Source: Streptomyces sp. NRRL B-3428 (GTDB lineage Bacteria; Actinomycetota; Actinomycetes; Streptomycetales; Streptomycetaceae). Taken from it: DNA of 64,000 bases. This document shows, piece by piece, positions 35,640 to 43,927 of this stretch (position 1 is its first letter; every line of letters starts with the position of its first letter). The position numbers were made by a program, and so were the translations under genes. A model generated the notes under the pieces. It was not told where the DNA came from. It searched no databases and worked only from the letters and a program-made list of their open reading frames with translations. The DNA lies in NCBI GenBank assembly GCA_000721375.1, contig JOGW01000004.1, forward strand, positions 361,504-425,503, written 5' to 3'.

Positions 35640-36311
35640 ATGGCTGTCACCGACGAGGCCATCGAGAAGATCAAAGGCATGATCGTCTCCGGGGCACTGC
35701 GCCCCGGCGACCGCCTTCCCAAGGAGAGCGAGCTCGCGGCCGAGCTGGGTCTTTCCCGTAACTCATTGCGCGAGGCCGTACGGGCGCTGTCGCTGATCCG
35801 CATCCTCGATGTGCGCCAGGGCGACGGTACGTACGTCACGAGCCTCGATCCGCAACTGCTGCTCGAAGCGCTCAGCTTCGTCGTGGACTTCCACCGGGAC
35901 GACACGGTCCTCGAGTTCCTCGCCGTACGCCGGATCCTGGAGCCGGCCGCGACCGCGATGGCGAGCTCGCTGATCGACGACGATCAGCTGGAGGCGCTCA
36001 GCGCGCAGTTGGAGGCGCTCGGACCGGAGCCCTCGGTGGAGGAACTGGTCGCGTGCGACCTGGAGTTCCACCGGGGCATCGTGCAGGCCTCCGGGAACTC
36101 GGTGCTCTGCTCGCTGCTCGACGGGCTGTCCGGCCCGACGACCCGGGCGCGGGTGTGGCGCGGTCTCACCCAGGAGGATGCGGTCAGTCGCACGCTGCAC
36201 GAGCACCGGATGATCCTGAACGCGCTCAGGGACCGCGACGCGGAGGCCGCCCGCTCCTGGGCGACCGTCCACGTCGCGAGCGTGGAGCAGTGGCTGCGCT
36301 CCACGCTCTGA
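35640..36311 (+). CDS. FadR-type GntR regulator, likely controls the adjacent sugar operon
   Basis: A 223-residue regulator. The GntR winged helix is AIEKIKGMIVSGALRPGDRL with KESELAAELGLSRNSLREAV and ILDVRQGDGTYVTS. The all-helical FCD effector domain holds the metal/ligand set in EFLAVRRILEPAATAMA, CDLEFHRGIVQASGN and LHEHRMILNALRDRD. The ATG at 35640 follows GGGAGG by 5 bases; an in-frame ATG at 35604 is an alternative. Its gene converges on the minus-strand sugar ABC/fuconate operon, with 30 bases between stops. A half-copy of the operon's operator (ACATCGGA, 35614-35621) lies just before its start, suggesting autoregulation. Confidence 0.92.
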   Translation: MAVTDEAIEKIKGMIVSGALRPGDRLPKESELAAELGLSRNSLREAVRALSLIRILDVRQGDGTYVTSLDPQLLLEALSFVVDFHRDDTVLEFLAVRRILEPAATAMASSLIDDDQLEALSAQLEALGPEPSVEELVACDLEFHRGIVQASGNSVLCSLLDGLSGPTTRARVWRGLTQEDAVSRTLHEHRMILNALRDRDAEAARSWATVHVASVEQWLRSTL

Positions 36312-36341
36312 ACCCCGTACGTACCGACCCCGCGTATCGGC

Positions 36342-37376
36342 TCAGTCCTGCTTCTCGCCGCTGGCGAAGCGGGAGATGATCAGGGCGACGATGATGATGG
36401 CGCCGTTGAGGAACTGGTTCCAGAGCTGGGGCACCCCACCGAGCGTCATCACATTGACCACGAGCTGCAGCGTCAGCACACCGGTCAGCGCGCCGAACAG
36501 CGTGCCCCGGCCGCCCTTGAGGCTGATCCCGCCGATCACCGCCGCCGCGAACACCTGGAAGATCCAGCCATTGCCCTGGTTCGCCGCGACCGAGCCGTAG
36601 TGGCCGGTGTAGAGGATGCCGGCGAGGGCGGCGAGCACACCGCCGACGGCGAGCACAATCCAGGTGATCCGGTCGACCCGGATACCGGCCGCGCGTGCCG
36701 CCTCGGGGTTGCCGCCGATCGCGTACAGCGAACGTCCGTGCCGCAGCCAGGCGAGCGCGGCGCCGCCGATCGCGAACAGGGCGAGGCAGATCCACACCGA
36801 GGCCGGGATGCCCATCCAGTCGGCCTTGCCCAAGTACCGGAAGGACTCCGGCACTCCGGTGATGGACTTGCCCTCGGTGATGCCGATCTGCAGACCGCGC
36901 AGCATGGTGAGCATGCCGAGCGTCGCGATGAACCCGTTGACGTGCAGCTTCAGCATCATGAAGCCGTTGAACCAGCCGATCAGGGCGCCCACCAGCAGAC
37001 AGATCGGTACGGCGGTCCAGACCGGCAGCCATTCCAGGCCGGCGAAGCGCCCGCCCTCCGTGGGCAGGACGAGCCACATCGCGATCACCGGTGCGATACC
37101 GATGGTCGATTCGAGCGACAGGTCCATCCGGCCGGCGATCAGGATCAGCGCCTGTCCGAGGACGAGCAGCGACAGTTCGCTCGACTGCTGGACGACGTTG
37201 ATGAGGTTGTCGGAGGTCAGGAAGACCGGCGAGACGATGTAGCCGATCACCAGGAGGACCAGGATCACCGGTACGAGCGAGAAGTCGCTCCAGCGGATCA
37301 GGTCGAGCCGGCCGAGGGTCCCGCCACGGCCGGACTTGGGTTCGTCGACCTGCACGGGCTGCAAGGTCTCGGTCAT
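36342..37376 (-). CDS. Sugar ABC transporter permease (RbsC/BPD_transp_2 type)
   Basis: A 344-residue integral membrane protein with about ten helices. Characteristic blocks are GQALILIAGRMDLSLESTIG, LHVNGFIATLGMLTMLRGLQ, YAIGGNPEAARAAGIRVDRI and FAAAVIGGISLKGGRGTLFG. NPEAARAAGI is the ATPase-contact loop of carbohydrate permeases. The ATG at 37376 overlaps the ATPase stop codon by 4 bases (ATGA), showing translational coupling. It is the last gene of the operon. The transported sugar is unknown, but the fuconate-dehydratase-like first gene suggests a fucose-type sugar. Confidence 0.93.
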   Translation of the reverse strand: MTETLQPVQVDEPKSGRGGTLGRLDLIRWSDFSLVPVILVLLVIGYIVSPVFLTSDNLINVVQQSSELSLLVLGQALILIAGRMDLSLESTIGIAPVIAMWLVLPTEGGRFAGLEWLPVWTAVPICLLVGALIGWFNGFMMLKLHVNGFIATLGMLTMLRGLQIGITEGKSITGVPESFRYLGKADWMGIPASVWICLALFAIGGAALAWLRHGRSLYAIGGNPEAARAAGIRVDRITWIVLAVGGVLAALAGILYTGHYGSVAANQGNGWIFQVFAAAVIGGISLKGGRGTLFGALTGVLTLQLVVNVMTLGGVPQLWNQFLNGAIIIVALIISRFASGEKQD

Positions 37377-38947
37377 GACGTCTGCTCCTTGTTCCCGGAG
37401 GTTCCGGAGGTTCCCGAGGTTCCGGAGGCGCCGGGACTCTCCCCCACGCCCTCCATCGCGGCCACCAGTTCGCGATCGCCCCACCCGCTGCCGTACGAGG
37501 CGACCACCCGCCCGTGGAACAGCACGAGCACCCGGTCGCAGACGCGCAGGTCGTCCAGTTCGTCGGAGACGATCACGGCGGCGCTGCCCTCGTCGGCGAC
37601 CCTGCGCACCACACCGAGCAGCGAGTCCTTGGACTTGATGTCCACTCCCGCGGTCGGCCGCAGCGCGACCAGGACCTTGGGGTCACGGGCGAGCGCCCTG
37701 GCGACGACGACCTTCTGCTGGTTGCCGCCGGACAGGCCGCTCACCAACTGCTCGGGACCACGGGTCTTGATGTCGAGCGAGGCGATCATCCCGCCCGCGA
37801 ACTCCCTTGTGCGGGACGGCAGTACGGTCCCCCACGGCCCCAGCTGATCGGCCACCGTGAGCGTCGCGTTCTCGGCGACGCTGCGGCCGGGCACGAGGCC
37901 TTGGCGATGGCGGTCCTCGGGGATGTAGCCGATGCCCGCGTCGAGGGCGTGCGGCACGCTCCCCGTACGGACTTCGCGTCCCGCCACGTGCACGCTGCCC
38001 GAGGTGGGGCGCCGCATCCCGGCGAGCACCTCTCCCAGCGCGGTGTTGCCACTGGCCGTGGCGCCCGCCAGACCCAGCACCTCGCCGGAGCGTACGGACA
38101 GATCGATCGCGTCGAACTCCCCCTGCAGAGCGAGCCCTTGAACGCTCAGCACGGTCTCCCCGGCGCCAGGCTCCGAGCCGTGCACCGACACCGCATGCCA
38201 GGAGGACGCCCCGCCCGTCCCCTCTCCCGTCATCGCCTCCACCAGATCCGCCTTGGACAACTCGGCGACCTGTGCGGTCAGCACATGGCGGGCGTCGCGG
38301 TAGACGGTGACGGCGGTGCAGAGGTCGTAGACCTCCTGGAGGTGATGGGAGATGTAGAGGAACGCGACGCCCTGCGCCTGCAGTTCGCGCAACTTCGCGT
38401 AGAGCCGCTGGATGCCTCGTGCGTCCAGCTGAGCGGTCGGCTCGTCGAGAATGATCAGCTTGGCGCCGAAGGACAGCGCCTTCGCTATCTCCACGAACTG
38501 CCGCTGCTCGACCGCGAGATCCTTCGCCCGGGCGCCGGGATCGACTTCCACCCCGTACGAGGCAAGCAGCTCACGCGCCTTGTGGCGCAGCCGGGACCAG
38601 CGGATGTAGCGCTCGCCCGGCTCGAAGCGGTTCAGGAAGAGGTTCTCGGCGACGGTCAGTTCGGGCACGACCATCGACTTCTGGTAGACGCAGGCGACCT
38701 TGGACTGCCAGGCCGCCATGTCGCCGTACGCGGGCGCCGGTCCGCCCTCGAAGGTGACGGTGCCCGCATCGGGCCTGTGCAGTCCGGTCAACACGCTGAC
38801 CAGGGTGGACTTTCCGGCGCCGTTGCGCCCGACGAGTGCGTGGGACTCGCCGGGGCGCACGGTCAGACCGACGTCGTCGAGCGCCAGGGTGGGCCCGAAG
38901 CGCTTGACGACGCCCTGCGCGTGCACGGCCGCGGGCGGCTCGTGCAA
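37373..38947 (-). CDS. Sugar ABC transporter ATPase, tandem nucleotide-binding domains
   Basis: A 524-residue ATPase with two ABC domains, as in RbsA. The first has Walker A GRNGAGKST, Q-loop VYQKSM, and Walker B LIILDEPTAQLD. The second is degenerate: its Walker A reads GATASGNTAL without the lysine, and its Walker B region VALRPTAGVDIKSKD lacks the Asp-Glu pair. Its signature motif LSGGNQQKVV is intact. The TTG at 38947 is chosen because GAGGAG lies 5 bases upstream; an ATG at 38965 is an alternative, without a clear site. The first 4 bases of the permease gene overlap its stop. Confidence 0.92.
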   Translation of the reverse strand: MHEPPAAVHAQGVVKRFGPTLALDDVGLTVRPGESHALVGRNGAGKSTLVSVLTGLHRPDAGTVTFEGGPAPAYGDMAAWQSKVACVYQKSMVVPELTVAENLFLNRFEPGERYIRWSRLRHKARELLASYGVEVDPGARAKDLAVEQRQFVEIAKALSFGAKLIILDEPTAQLDARGIQRLYAKLRELQAQGVAFLYISHHLQEVYDLCTAVTVYRDARHVLTAQVAELSKADLVEAMTGEGTGGASSWHAVSVHGSEPGAGETVLSVQGLALQGEFDAIDLSVRSGEVLGLAGATASGNTALGEVLAGMRRPTSGSVHVAGREVRTGSVPHALDAGIGYIPEDRHRQGLVPGRSVAENATLTVADQLGPWGTVLPSRTREFAGGMIASLDIKTRGPEQLVSGLSGGNQQKVVVARALARDPKVLVALRPTAGVDIKSKDSLLGVVRRVADEGSAAVIVSDELDDLRVCDRVLVLFHGRVVASYGSGWGDRELVAAMEGVGESPGASGTSGTSGTSGNKEQTS

Positions 38948-38967
38948 TGGTGCTCCTCGATGCATGG

Positions 38968-40005
38968 CTACTTGTCCAGTTGGTTGGCCCAGAGCTTCGG
39001 GTCGTCCACGTTGTCCTTGGTCACCAGGGGTGCGGGGAGCTGGTCCTCGAACCCGTTGGGGATCTTGATCACGGTGGAGTCGTGGTCGGTCGGACCCTCC
39101 TTGGCCTTCTCGCCGGCCAGGGCCTTCTTGGCCCAGTACAGCGCGATGTTGGCGTAGAGGTCGGCCGGCTGCGAGACGGTCGCGTCGATCTTCCCCGCGC
39201 GGATGGCGTCCAGCTCCTGCGGGATGCCGTCGTTGGAGATGATCGTGATGTGGCCCTTCTCGCCCGCGGGCACGAGGCGCTTCTTCTGCTCCAGGAGCGC
39301 CAGGGTCGGCTCCAGGAAGACACCGCCGGCCTGCATGTAGATGCCGTTGATGTCGGGGTGGGCGGCCATCGTGGTCTGCAGCTTGGCCGAGGCGACCTCG
39401 CCCTTCCACTCGGTGGCCAGCTCGAACACCTTGATGTCCGGGTAGTTCTTGTCCATGCACTCCTTGAACGCCTCGGAGCGGTCACGGCCGTTGATGGAGG
39501 CCAGGTCGCCCTGGAACTCCACGACCTTGCCCTTGCCCTTCAGCTGATCGCCGAGGTACTTGCAGGCCTGCTCGCCGTAGGCGCGGTTGTCGGCGCGCAC
39601 CACCATGTAGACATCGCCCTGGTCGGGACGGGTGTCCACGCTGATCGCCGGGATCTTCTTCTCGGCAAGGTTGTTGAGCGTCTCGGCGATGGCTCCGGTG
39701 TCCTGCGGCGCCATGATCACGGCCTTGGCGCCCTGGTCCTGGAAGGTCTGGACGTTGGCGGCGAGCTTGCCGATGTCGTTCTGCGAGTTGGTGAGCGGCA
39801 GATGGTCGAGCTCCTCGGACTTGACGCCCTTCTCCATGTACTGCTGGTAGGAGTTCCAGAAGTCCGAGTCGCTGCGCGGCAGGTCGATACCGACCTTGCC
39901 GCCTCCTGAGCCCGCCCCGTCCGATGAATCCCGGTTACAGGCCGAGAGGGCGGAGACGGCAAGCAGTGCGGTGGCCAGCGCCACACTCGTCGTACGGAAT
40001 CTCAT
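38968..40005 (-). CDS. Sugar-binding lipoprotein of the ABC operon
   Basis: A 345-residue periplasmic-binding protein of the RbsB/Peripla_BP_4 type, with a lipoprotein signal ([20 protein letters not shown] then SAC lipobox). Blocks are [60 protein letters not shown] and [20 protein letters not shown]. The ATG at 40005 overlaps the dehydratase stop by 4 bases (ATGA). The ATPase follows 20 bases later. It captures the sugar outside the cell. Confidence 0.94.
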   Translation of the reverse strand: MRFRTTSVALATALLAVSALSACNRDSSDGAGSGGGKVGIDLPRSDSDFWNSYQQYMEKGVKSEELDHLPLTNSQNDIGKLAANVQTFQDQGAKAVIMAPQDTGAIAETLNNLAEKKIPAISVDTRPDQGDVYMVVRADNRAYGEQACKYLGDQLKGKGKVVEFQGDLASINGRDRSEAFKECMDKNYPDIKVFELATEWKGEVASAKLQTTMAAHPDINGIYMQAGGVFLEPTLALLEQKKRLVPAGEKGHITIISNDGIPQELDAIRAGKIDATVSQPADLYANIALYWAKKALAGEKAKEGPTDHDSTVIKIPNGFEDQLPAPLVTKDNVDDPKLWANQLDK

Positions 40006-41315
40006 GAGGTCCTCCCCGGTACGCGGGACCGCCAGACCGGCCCGTCGGGATAGCGGTGGGCGGCGATCGACTCGGGGTGCATCCGGGCCGAGAAGCCCGG
40101 TGCGGTGGGTGCCTGGTAGCGACCCGATGCGACGACCGCGGGGTGCGTGAAGTGCTCGTGCAAGTGATCCACGTACTCGATGACCCGGTCCGCGAGGGAG
40201 CCGGAGACCGCCACGTAGTCGAACATGGCGAGATGCTGGACGAGTTCGCACAGTCCTACGCCGCCGGCGTGCGGGCAGACCGGCACGCCGAACTTCGCGG
40301 CGAGCAGCAGGATGGCGAGGTTCTCGTTGACGCCCGCCACCCGGGCGGCGTCGATCTGGACGAAGTCGACGGCGCCGGCCTGCAGCAGCTGCTTGAACAC
40401 CACGCGGTTGGCGATGTGTTCACCGGTGGCCACCTTCACCGGCTGCCCGGCGCGTACGGCGGCATGACCGAGGATGTCGTCGGGGCTGGTGGGCTCCTCG
40501 ATCCAGTAGGGGTCGAAGGGCGCTAGCGCCTCCATCCAGCGCACTGCCTCGGCGACCTCCCAGCGCTGGTTGGCGTCGACGGCGATACGGACGGACGGGC
40601 CGACCGCCTCACGTGCCAGGCGCAGCCGGCGCAGATCGTCGCCGAGGTTCTCGCCGACCTTCAGCTTGATCTGCTCGAACCCGTCGGTGACCGCCTGCTT
40701 TGCGAGCCGGACGAGTTTGGCGTCGTCGTAGCCGAGCCAGCCGGCGGACGTGGTGTACGCGGGGTAGCCCGTCGCCTTGAGCCGGGCCGCCCTTTCGCGT
40801 CGGCCGGGTTCGGCGGTGCGCAGAATGTCCAGTGCCTCGTCGGGGGTGAGCGCATCGCTCAGATAGCGGAAGTCGACGAGGGAGACCAGTTCCTCGGGGC
40901 TCATCGCGGCGAGGAACTCCCATACGGGCAGCCCGGCTTGTTTCGCGGCCAGATCCCAGGCTGCGTTCACCACGGCGCCCGCGGCCATGTGCATGACGCC
41001 CTTCTCGGGGCCGAGCCAGCGCAGTTGTGAGTCATGGGTGAGTTCGCGGTGCAGCGCTGCCAGTTCCTCCGCGCCGCGGGGGGCCGGACGTCCTATGACA
41101 TAGGGACGCAGGGCTCGGATGGCGGCGGCGGTGACATCATTTCCGCGGCCGATGGTGAAGCAGAAACCATGGCCCTCGGCGCCGGTGTCGGTGCGTATCA
41201 CCAGATACGCGGCCGAGTAGTCGGGGTCGGGGTTCATGGCGTCGGAACCGTCGAGCTGCTCCGATGTGGGGAAGCGGATGTCCACCACCTCGAAACCGGT
41301 GACGGTCTCGCTCAT
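40002..41315 (-). CDS. L-fuconate dehydratase-like enolase-superfamily enzyme
   Basis: A 437-residue member of the mandelate racemase/enolase superfamily. The N-terminal capping region has [20 protein letters not shown] and [20 protein letters not shown], a block typical of L-fuconate dehydratases. The barrel has the catalytic KLKVGEN, metal ligands in [19 protein letters not shown] and [10 protein letters not shown], and the catalytic His in CPHAGGVGL. The reaction is dehydration of a sugar acid to its 2-keto-3-deoxy form. The ATG at 41315 is preferred over three upstream starts that fall in the operator. It is the first gene of the operon, and a 9-bp dyad lies just upstream. Confidence 0.92.
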   Translation of the reverse strand: MSETVTGFEVVDIRFPTSEQLDGSDAMNPDPDYSAAYLVIRTDTGAEGHGFCFTIGRGNDVTAAAIRALRPYVIGRPAPRGAEELAALHRELTHDSQLRWLGPEKGVMHMAAGAVVNAAWDLAAKQAGLPVWEFLAAMSPEELVSLVDFRYLSDALTPDEALDILRTAEPGRRERAARLKATGYPAYTTSAGWLGYDDAKLVRLAKQAVTDGFEQIKLKVGENLGDDLRRLRLAREAVGPSVRIAVDANQRWEVAEAVRWMEALAPFDPYWIEEPTSPDDILGHAAVRAGQPVKVATGEHIANRVVFKQLLQAGAVDFVQIDAARVAGVNENLAILLLAAKFGVPVCPHAGGVGLCELVQHLAMFDYVAVSGSLADRVIEYVDHLHEHFTHPAVVASGRYQAPTAPGFSARMHPESIAAHRYPDGPVWRSRVPGRTS

Positions 41316-41329
41316 GAACGCCCCCGATG

Positions 41330-41358
41330 ACATCGGATCTCTGATGGACATCCGATGT
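41330..41358. promoter_or_regulatory. Operator dyad of the fuconate/sugar-ABC operon
   Basis: ACATCGGAT (41330-41338) and ATCCGATGT (41350-41358) are perfect 9-bp arms with an 11-base spacer. On the minus strand TATACA at the outer end resembles a -10 element, so a bound protein would block transcription. The FadR-type regulator at 35640-36311 is the likely ligand (inference). Confidence 0.6.
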
Positions 41359-41576
41359 ATAGCGCTCTGCGACTTTGGCCGTCCAGGGTTTTGACGCAAC
41401 TTACGGTCTACAGCTCGGATGAATTCTCAAGGGGTGGTTTGGAGGCGGAGGTCTCAAGACAAACTCCCCTCACCTTGACCACACCACACCGGCCCCGTGC
41501 AAGGGGGCTGCGGAAGGCCCCCTCGGTGGCCGTAAGGTTGGGGCGTGCACAGAGGTACGTCGGAAGGAGGCGCTGG

Positions 41577-42593
41577 GTGATCGAGCTCGAAGGGGTTCCC
41601 GAGCTGGTCGACCCGGTCATGGTGGCCGCGTTCGAGGGCTGGAACGACGCCGGCGACGCCGCCTCATCCGCGGTCGCGCATCTCGACAAGGAGTGGAAGG
41701 GCGAAGTATTCGCCGCACTCGACGCCGAGGACTACTACGACTTCCAGGTCAACCGCCCCACCGTCTGGCTGGACGGCGGCACCCGCAAGATCACCTGGCC
41801 GACGACCCGGCTCTCGGTGGTCCGCGTGGGCGGCGCCAAGCCGCGCGATCTGGTGCTCGTCCGCGGCATCGAACCGTCCATGCGCTGGCGCTCGTTCTGC
41901 AACGAGATCCTCGGCTTCGCACACGAGCTCGGCGTCGAACTCGTGGTGGTCCTGGGCGCATTGCTCGGCGACACCCCGCACACCAGGCCGGTGCCGGTCA
42001 GCGGAGTGACCTCGGATCCGGATCTGGCCCGCACGATGAATCTGGAGGAGACCCGCTACGAGGGTCCGACCGGAATCGTCGGAGTGCTCCAGGAAGCCTG
42101 TACGCACGCGGGTGTTCCGGCCGTATCGCTGTGGGCGGCCGTTCCGCACTATGTCTCGCAGCCGCCCAATCCCAAGGCGACCATGGCGCTCCTCAACCGC
42201 CTGGAGGACCTGATCGACCTCAGGATCCCGCTCGGTGAGCTGCCGGAGGACGCGCGCGCCTGGCAGCTGGGCGTGGACCAGCTGGCCGCCGAGGACAGTG
42301 AAGTGGCCGAGTACGTACAGACCCTGGAAGAAGCGCGGGACACCGCGGACCTTCCCGAGGCCTCAGGCGAAGCGATCGCCCGGGAATTCGAGCGCTACCT
42401 GCAGCGGCGCGACGGCGGTCCCGGGCATGCGACGGAGGGCGGCGATGCGGGCCCCTTCCTGCGCGAGGGCCCGCATGAGCGCACCAAGCCGCCCTACCCG
42501 CCGGCTGCGGATGCGGGGCCGAGGGCAGCCGGTGAGAAGCCCGAGGGCGAGGACCCCGGCGCGGACTCCGAAGAGGACTCCGAAGAAGACTGA
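41577..42593 (+). CDS. PAC2-family protein, probable ParJ orthologue
   Basis: A 338-residue cytoplasmic protein of the PAC2 (proteasome assembly chaperone-like) family. Blocks are DPVMVAAFEGWNDAGDAASS, RKITWPTTRLSVVRVGGAKP, GIEPSMRWRSFCNEILGFAH, VSLWAAVPHYVSQPPNPKAT and the acidic C-terminal tail. The family is widespread in actinobacteria; a PAC2 gene between glpD and mshC in S. coelicolor is, as I recall, SCO1662/ParJ, which binds ParA. The orthology is by gene order and memory. The GTG at 41577 has AAGGAGG 6 bases upstream, so the longer open frame is rejected. Confidence 0.88.
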   Translation: MIELEGVPELVDPVMVAAFEGWNDAGDAASSAVAHLDKEWKGEVFAALDAEDYYDFQVNRPTVWLDGGTRKITWPTTRLSVVRVGGAKPRDLVLVRGIEPSMRWRSFCNEILGFAHELGVELVVVLGALLGDTPHTRPVPVSGVTSDPDLARTMNLEETRYEGPTGIVGVLQEACTHAGVPAVSLWAAVPHYVSQPPNPKATMALLNRLEDLIDLRIPLGELPEDARAWQLGVDQLAAEDSEVAEYVQTLEEARDTADLPEASGEAIAREFERYLQRRDGGPGHATEGGDAGPFLREGPHERTKPPYPPAADAGPRAAGEKPEGEDPGADSEEDSEED

Positions 42594-42602
42594 ACAGCTC
42601 GG

Positions 42603-42647
42603 CAGCAAGGCGGGGCGGCACCTGGTGGGTGCCGCCCCGCCTTGCTG
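42603..42647. terminator. Bidirectional terminator with 20-bp stem
   Basis: CAGCAAGGCGGGGCGGCACC and its exact reverse complement are separated by a 5-base loop. It lies between the convergent PAC2 stop (42593) and SMP-30-like stop (42661). Confidence 0.9.
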
Positions 42648-42660
42648 TCGGTGAGAGCCC

Positions 42661-43653
42661 TCAGATCCGGTCGACCACGACGGCGTCGTACGTCGTGTCC
42701 GGGCCGGGCTCGGGGACGTCGAAGCGCGCGTTGGGCAGATAGAGCCGGTCACCCCAGGCCGCGACGGTCGTGGGGATACGGAACCGCTCGGGATCCGTGA
42801 TGCGGGTGATGAGGCGACCACGCGTGCCCGCCCTGTCGAGGGCGAACACGTCGATGGCGTTCTGCTGTTGCTGTACGCAGTAGAGCGTGCGGCCGAGGAG
42901 CAGCAGACCGTCCCCGTTGGGGATCTTCGCGCCACCGAGGTCGACGGCCGTGGCACGGCCGGTGCCGGGGTCGACCCGCATCAGGGTGCCGCCGTCCGCG
43001 TAGGCGTTCACCACGAGCAGCGCGGCGCCGTCAGGGGTGCGCTCGATGCCGTTGGCCGTGAAGTCCGGACCCTGCACCCAGTCACCCGACAACGGCAGGG
43101 TCGTCACCGCGCCCGGCCGCTGATGCCGGTCGAGCGCGAGCCGGTAGAGCTGTGGCTTGAAGGAGTCGGTGAACCAGGCGGCGCCCGGAGTGGGGATGAC
43201 GTCGTTGACGAAGTAGCCGTCGACGGTGGCGAGGGTGCGCAGCGCGCCCGTACGCGGGTCGGCGATCCGCAGTTCGTTGCTGATCCCGCCGCACAGCAGC
43301 AGCGCGCCGCTGTCGAGAATCTTGAGACCGATCGTGGGATGGTCCGCGCCCTGCCCTTGGACGACCGTACGGCCGCGGCCGGTGGCCAGATCCACGCGGT
43401 ACACGCTGCCATGGGCGATGGAGCCGAAGTACGCGTGCGGGCTCCGGCCGATGGTGACGCCCTCCGGCTGGAAGCCGTTCGGCAGCGGGAACTGCCGCGG
43501 CCAGGACGGCCTGTTGCCGGTTTCGGCCGCCTGCGCCGAGCCACCGAGACCGCCGAGGAGCGCCGCGCCGCCGAGCGCCGCGCCTGCGCCGAGCAGTCCC
43601 CGACGTCCTACCCCACGTGCTAAGGGACGGTCCGGTCTGTTGCTGTGAGCCAT
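42661..43653 (-). CDS. Tat-secreted SMP-30/gluconolactonase-like β-propeller protein
   Basis: A 330-residue exported protein with a Tat signal: RGVGRRGLLGAGAALGGAAL with the twin arginines. The rest is a β-propeller of the SMP-30/gluconolactonase/NHL type, with repeated blades such as GFQPEGVTIGRSPHAYFGSI, GPDFTANGIERTPDGAALLV and IPTTVAAWGDRLYLPNARFD. SMP-30-type enzymes hydrolyse sugar lactones, but the metal ligands are not clear to me, so the function is open. It is divergently arranged with the S8 protease gene. It shares the putative ACATCGGAT element in the intergenic region. Confidence 0.85.
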   Translation of the reverse strand: MAHSNRPDRPLARGVGRRGLLGAGAALGGAALLGGLGGSAQAAETGNRPSWPRQFPLPNGFQPEGVTIGRSPHAYFGSIAHGSVYRVDLATGRGRTVVQGQGADHPTIGLKILDSGALLLCGGISNELRIADPRTGALRTLATVDGYFVNDVIPTPGAAWFTDSFKPQLYRLALDRHQRPGAVTTLPLSGDWVQGPDFTANGIERTPDGAALLVVNAYADGGTLMRVDPGTGRATAVDLGGAKIPNGDGLLLLGRTLYCVQQQQNAIDVFALDRAGTRGRLITRITDPERFRIPTTVAAWGDRLYLPNARFDVPEPGPDTTYDAVVVDRI

Positions 43654-43927
43654 TGCTCATCCTCTCGAGGAGAAGTCGCCAGAAAGGGTCAACAGTCGCT
43701 CATACCCCATCACATGACGTCAGCCCCCGCAGGGTTTGGCCGAATTGAGGCGTGACATCGGATTCAAGACGAATTGCAGGGGGTTCCCAATTCAACTTGT
43801 TTTCAAACGCAGTTGGGACAACAGGGGGTGGACGGATCCGCACGGACGTAGCAGGGTGGGCCCCGGAGAACCGCGAAGCAGCACCCGACGTACGGCAGCA
43901 ATGAACGTCCGAGGGGAGCGCACAGCG
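43654..43927. other. 274-base divergent promoter region of the SMP-30-like and protease genes
   Basis: No gene. It is less GC-rich than its surroundings. TGACATCGGAT at 43753-43763 repeats the 11-mer seen in the fuconate operon operator. CCCAA (about 43787) and TTGGG (about 43813) form a loose dyad. A GAGGGGAG ribosome binding site precedes the protease start. Confidence 0.45.
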
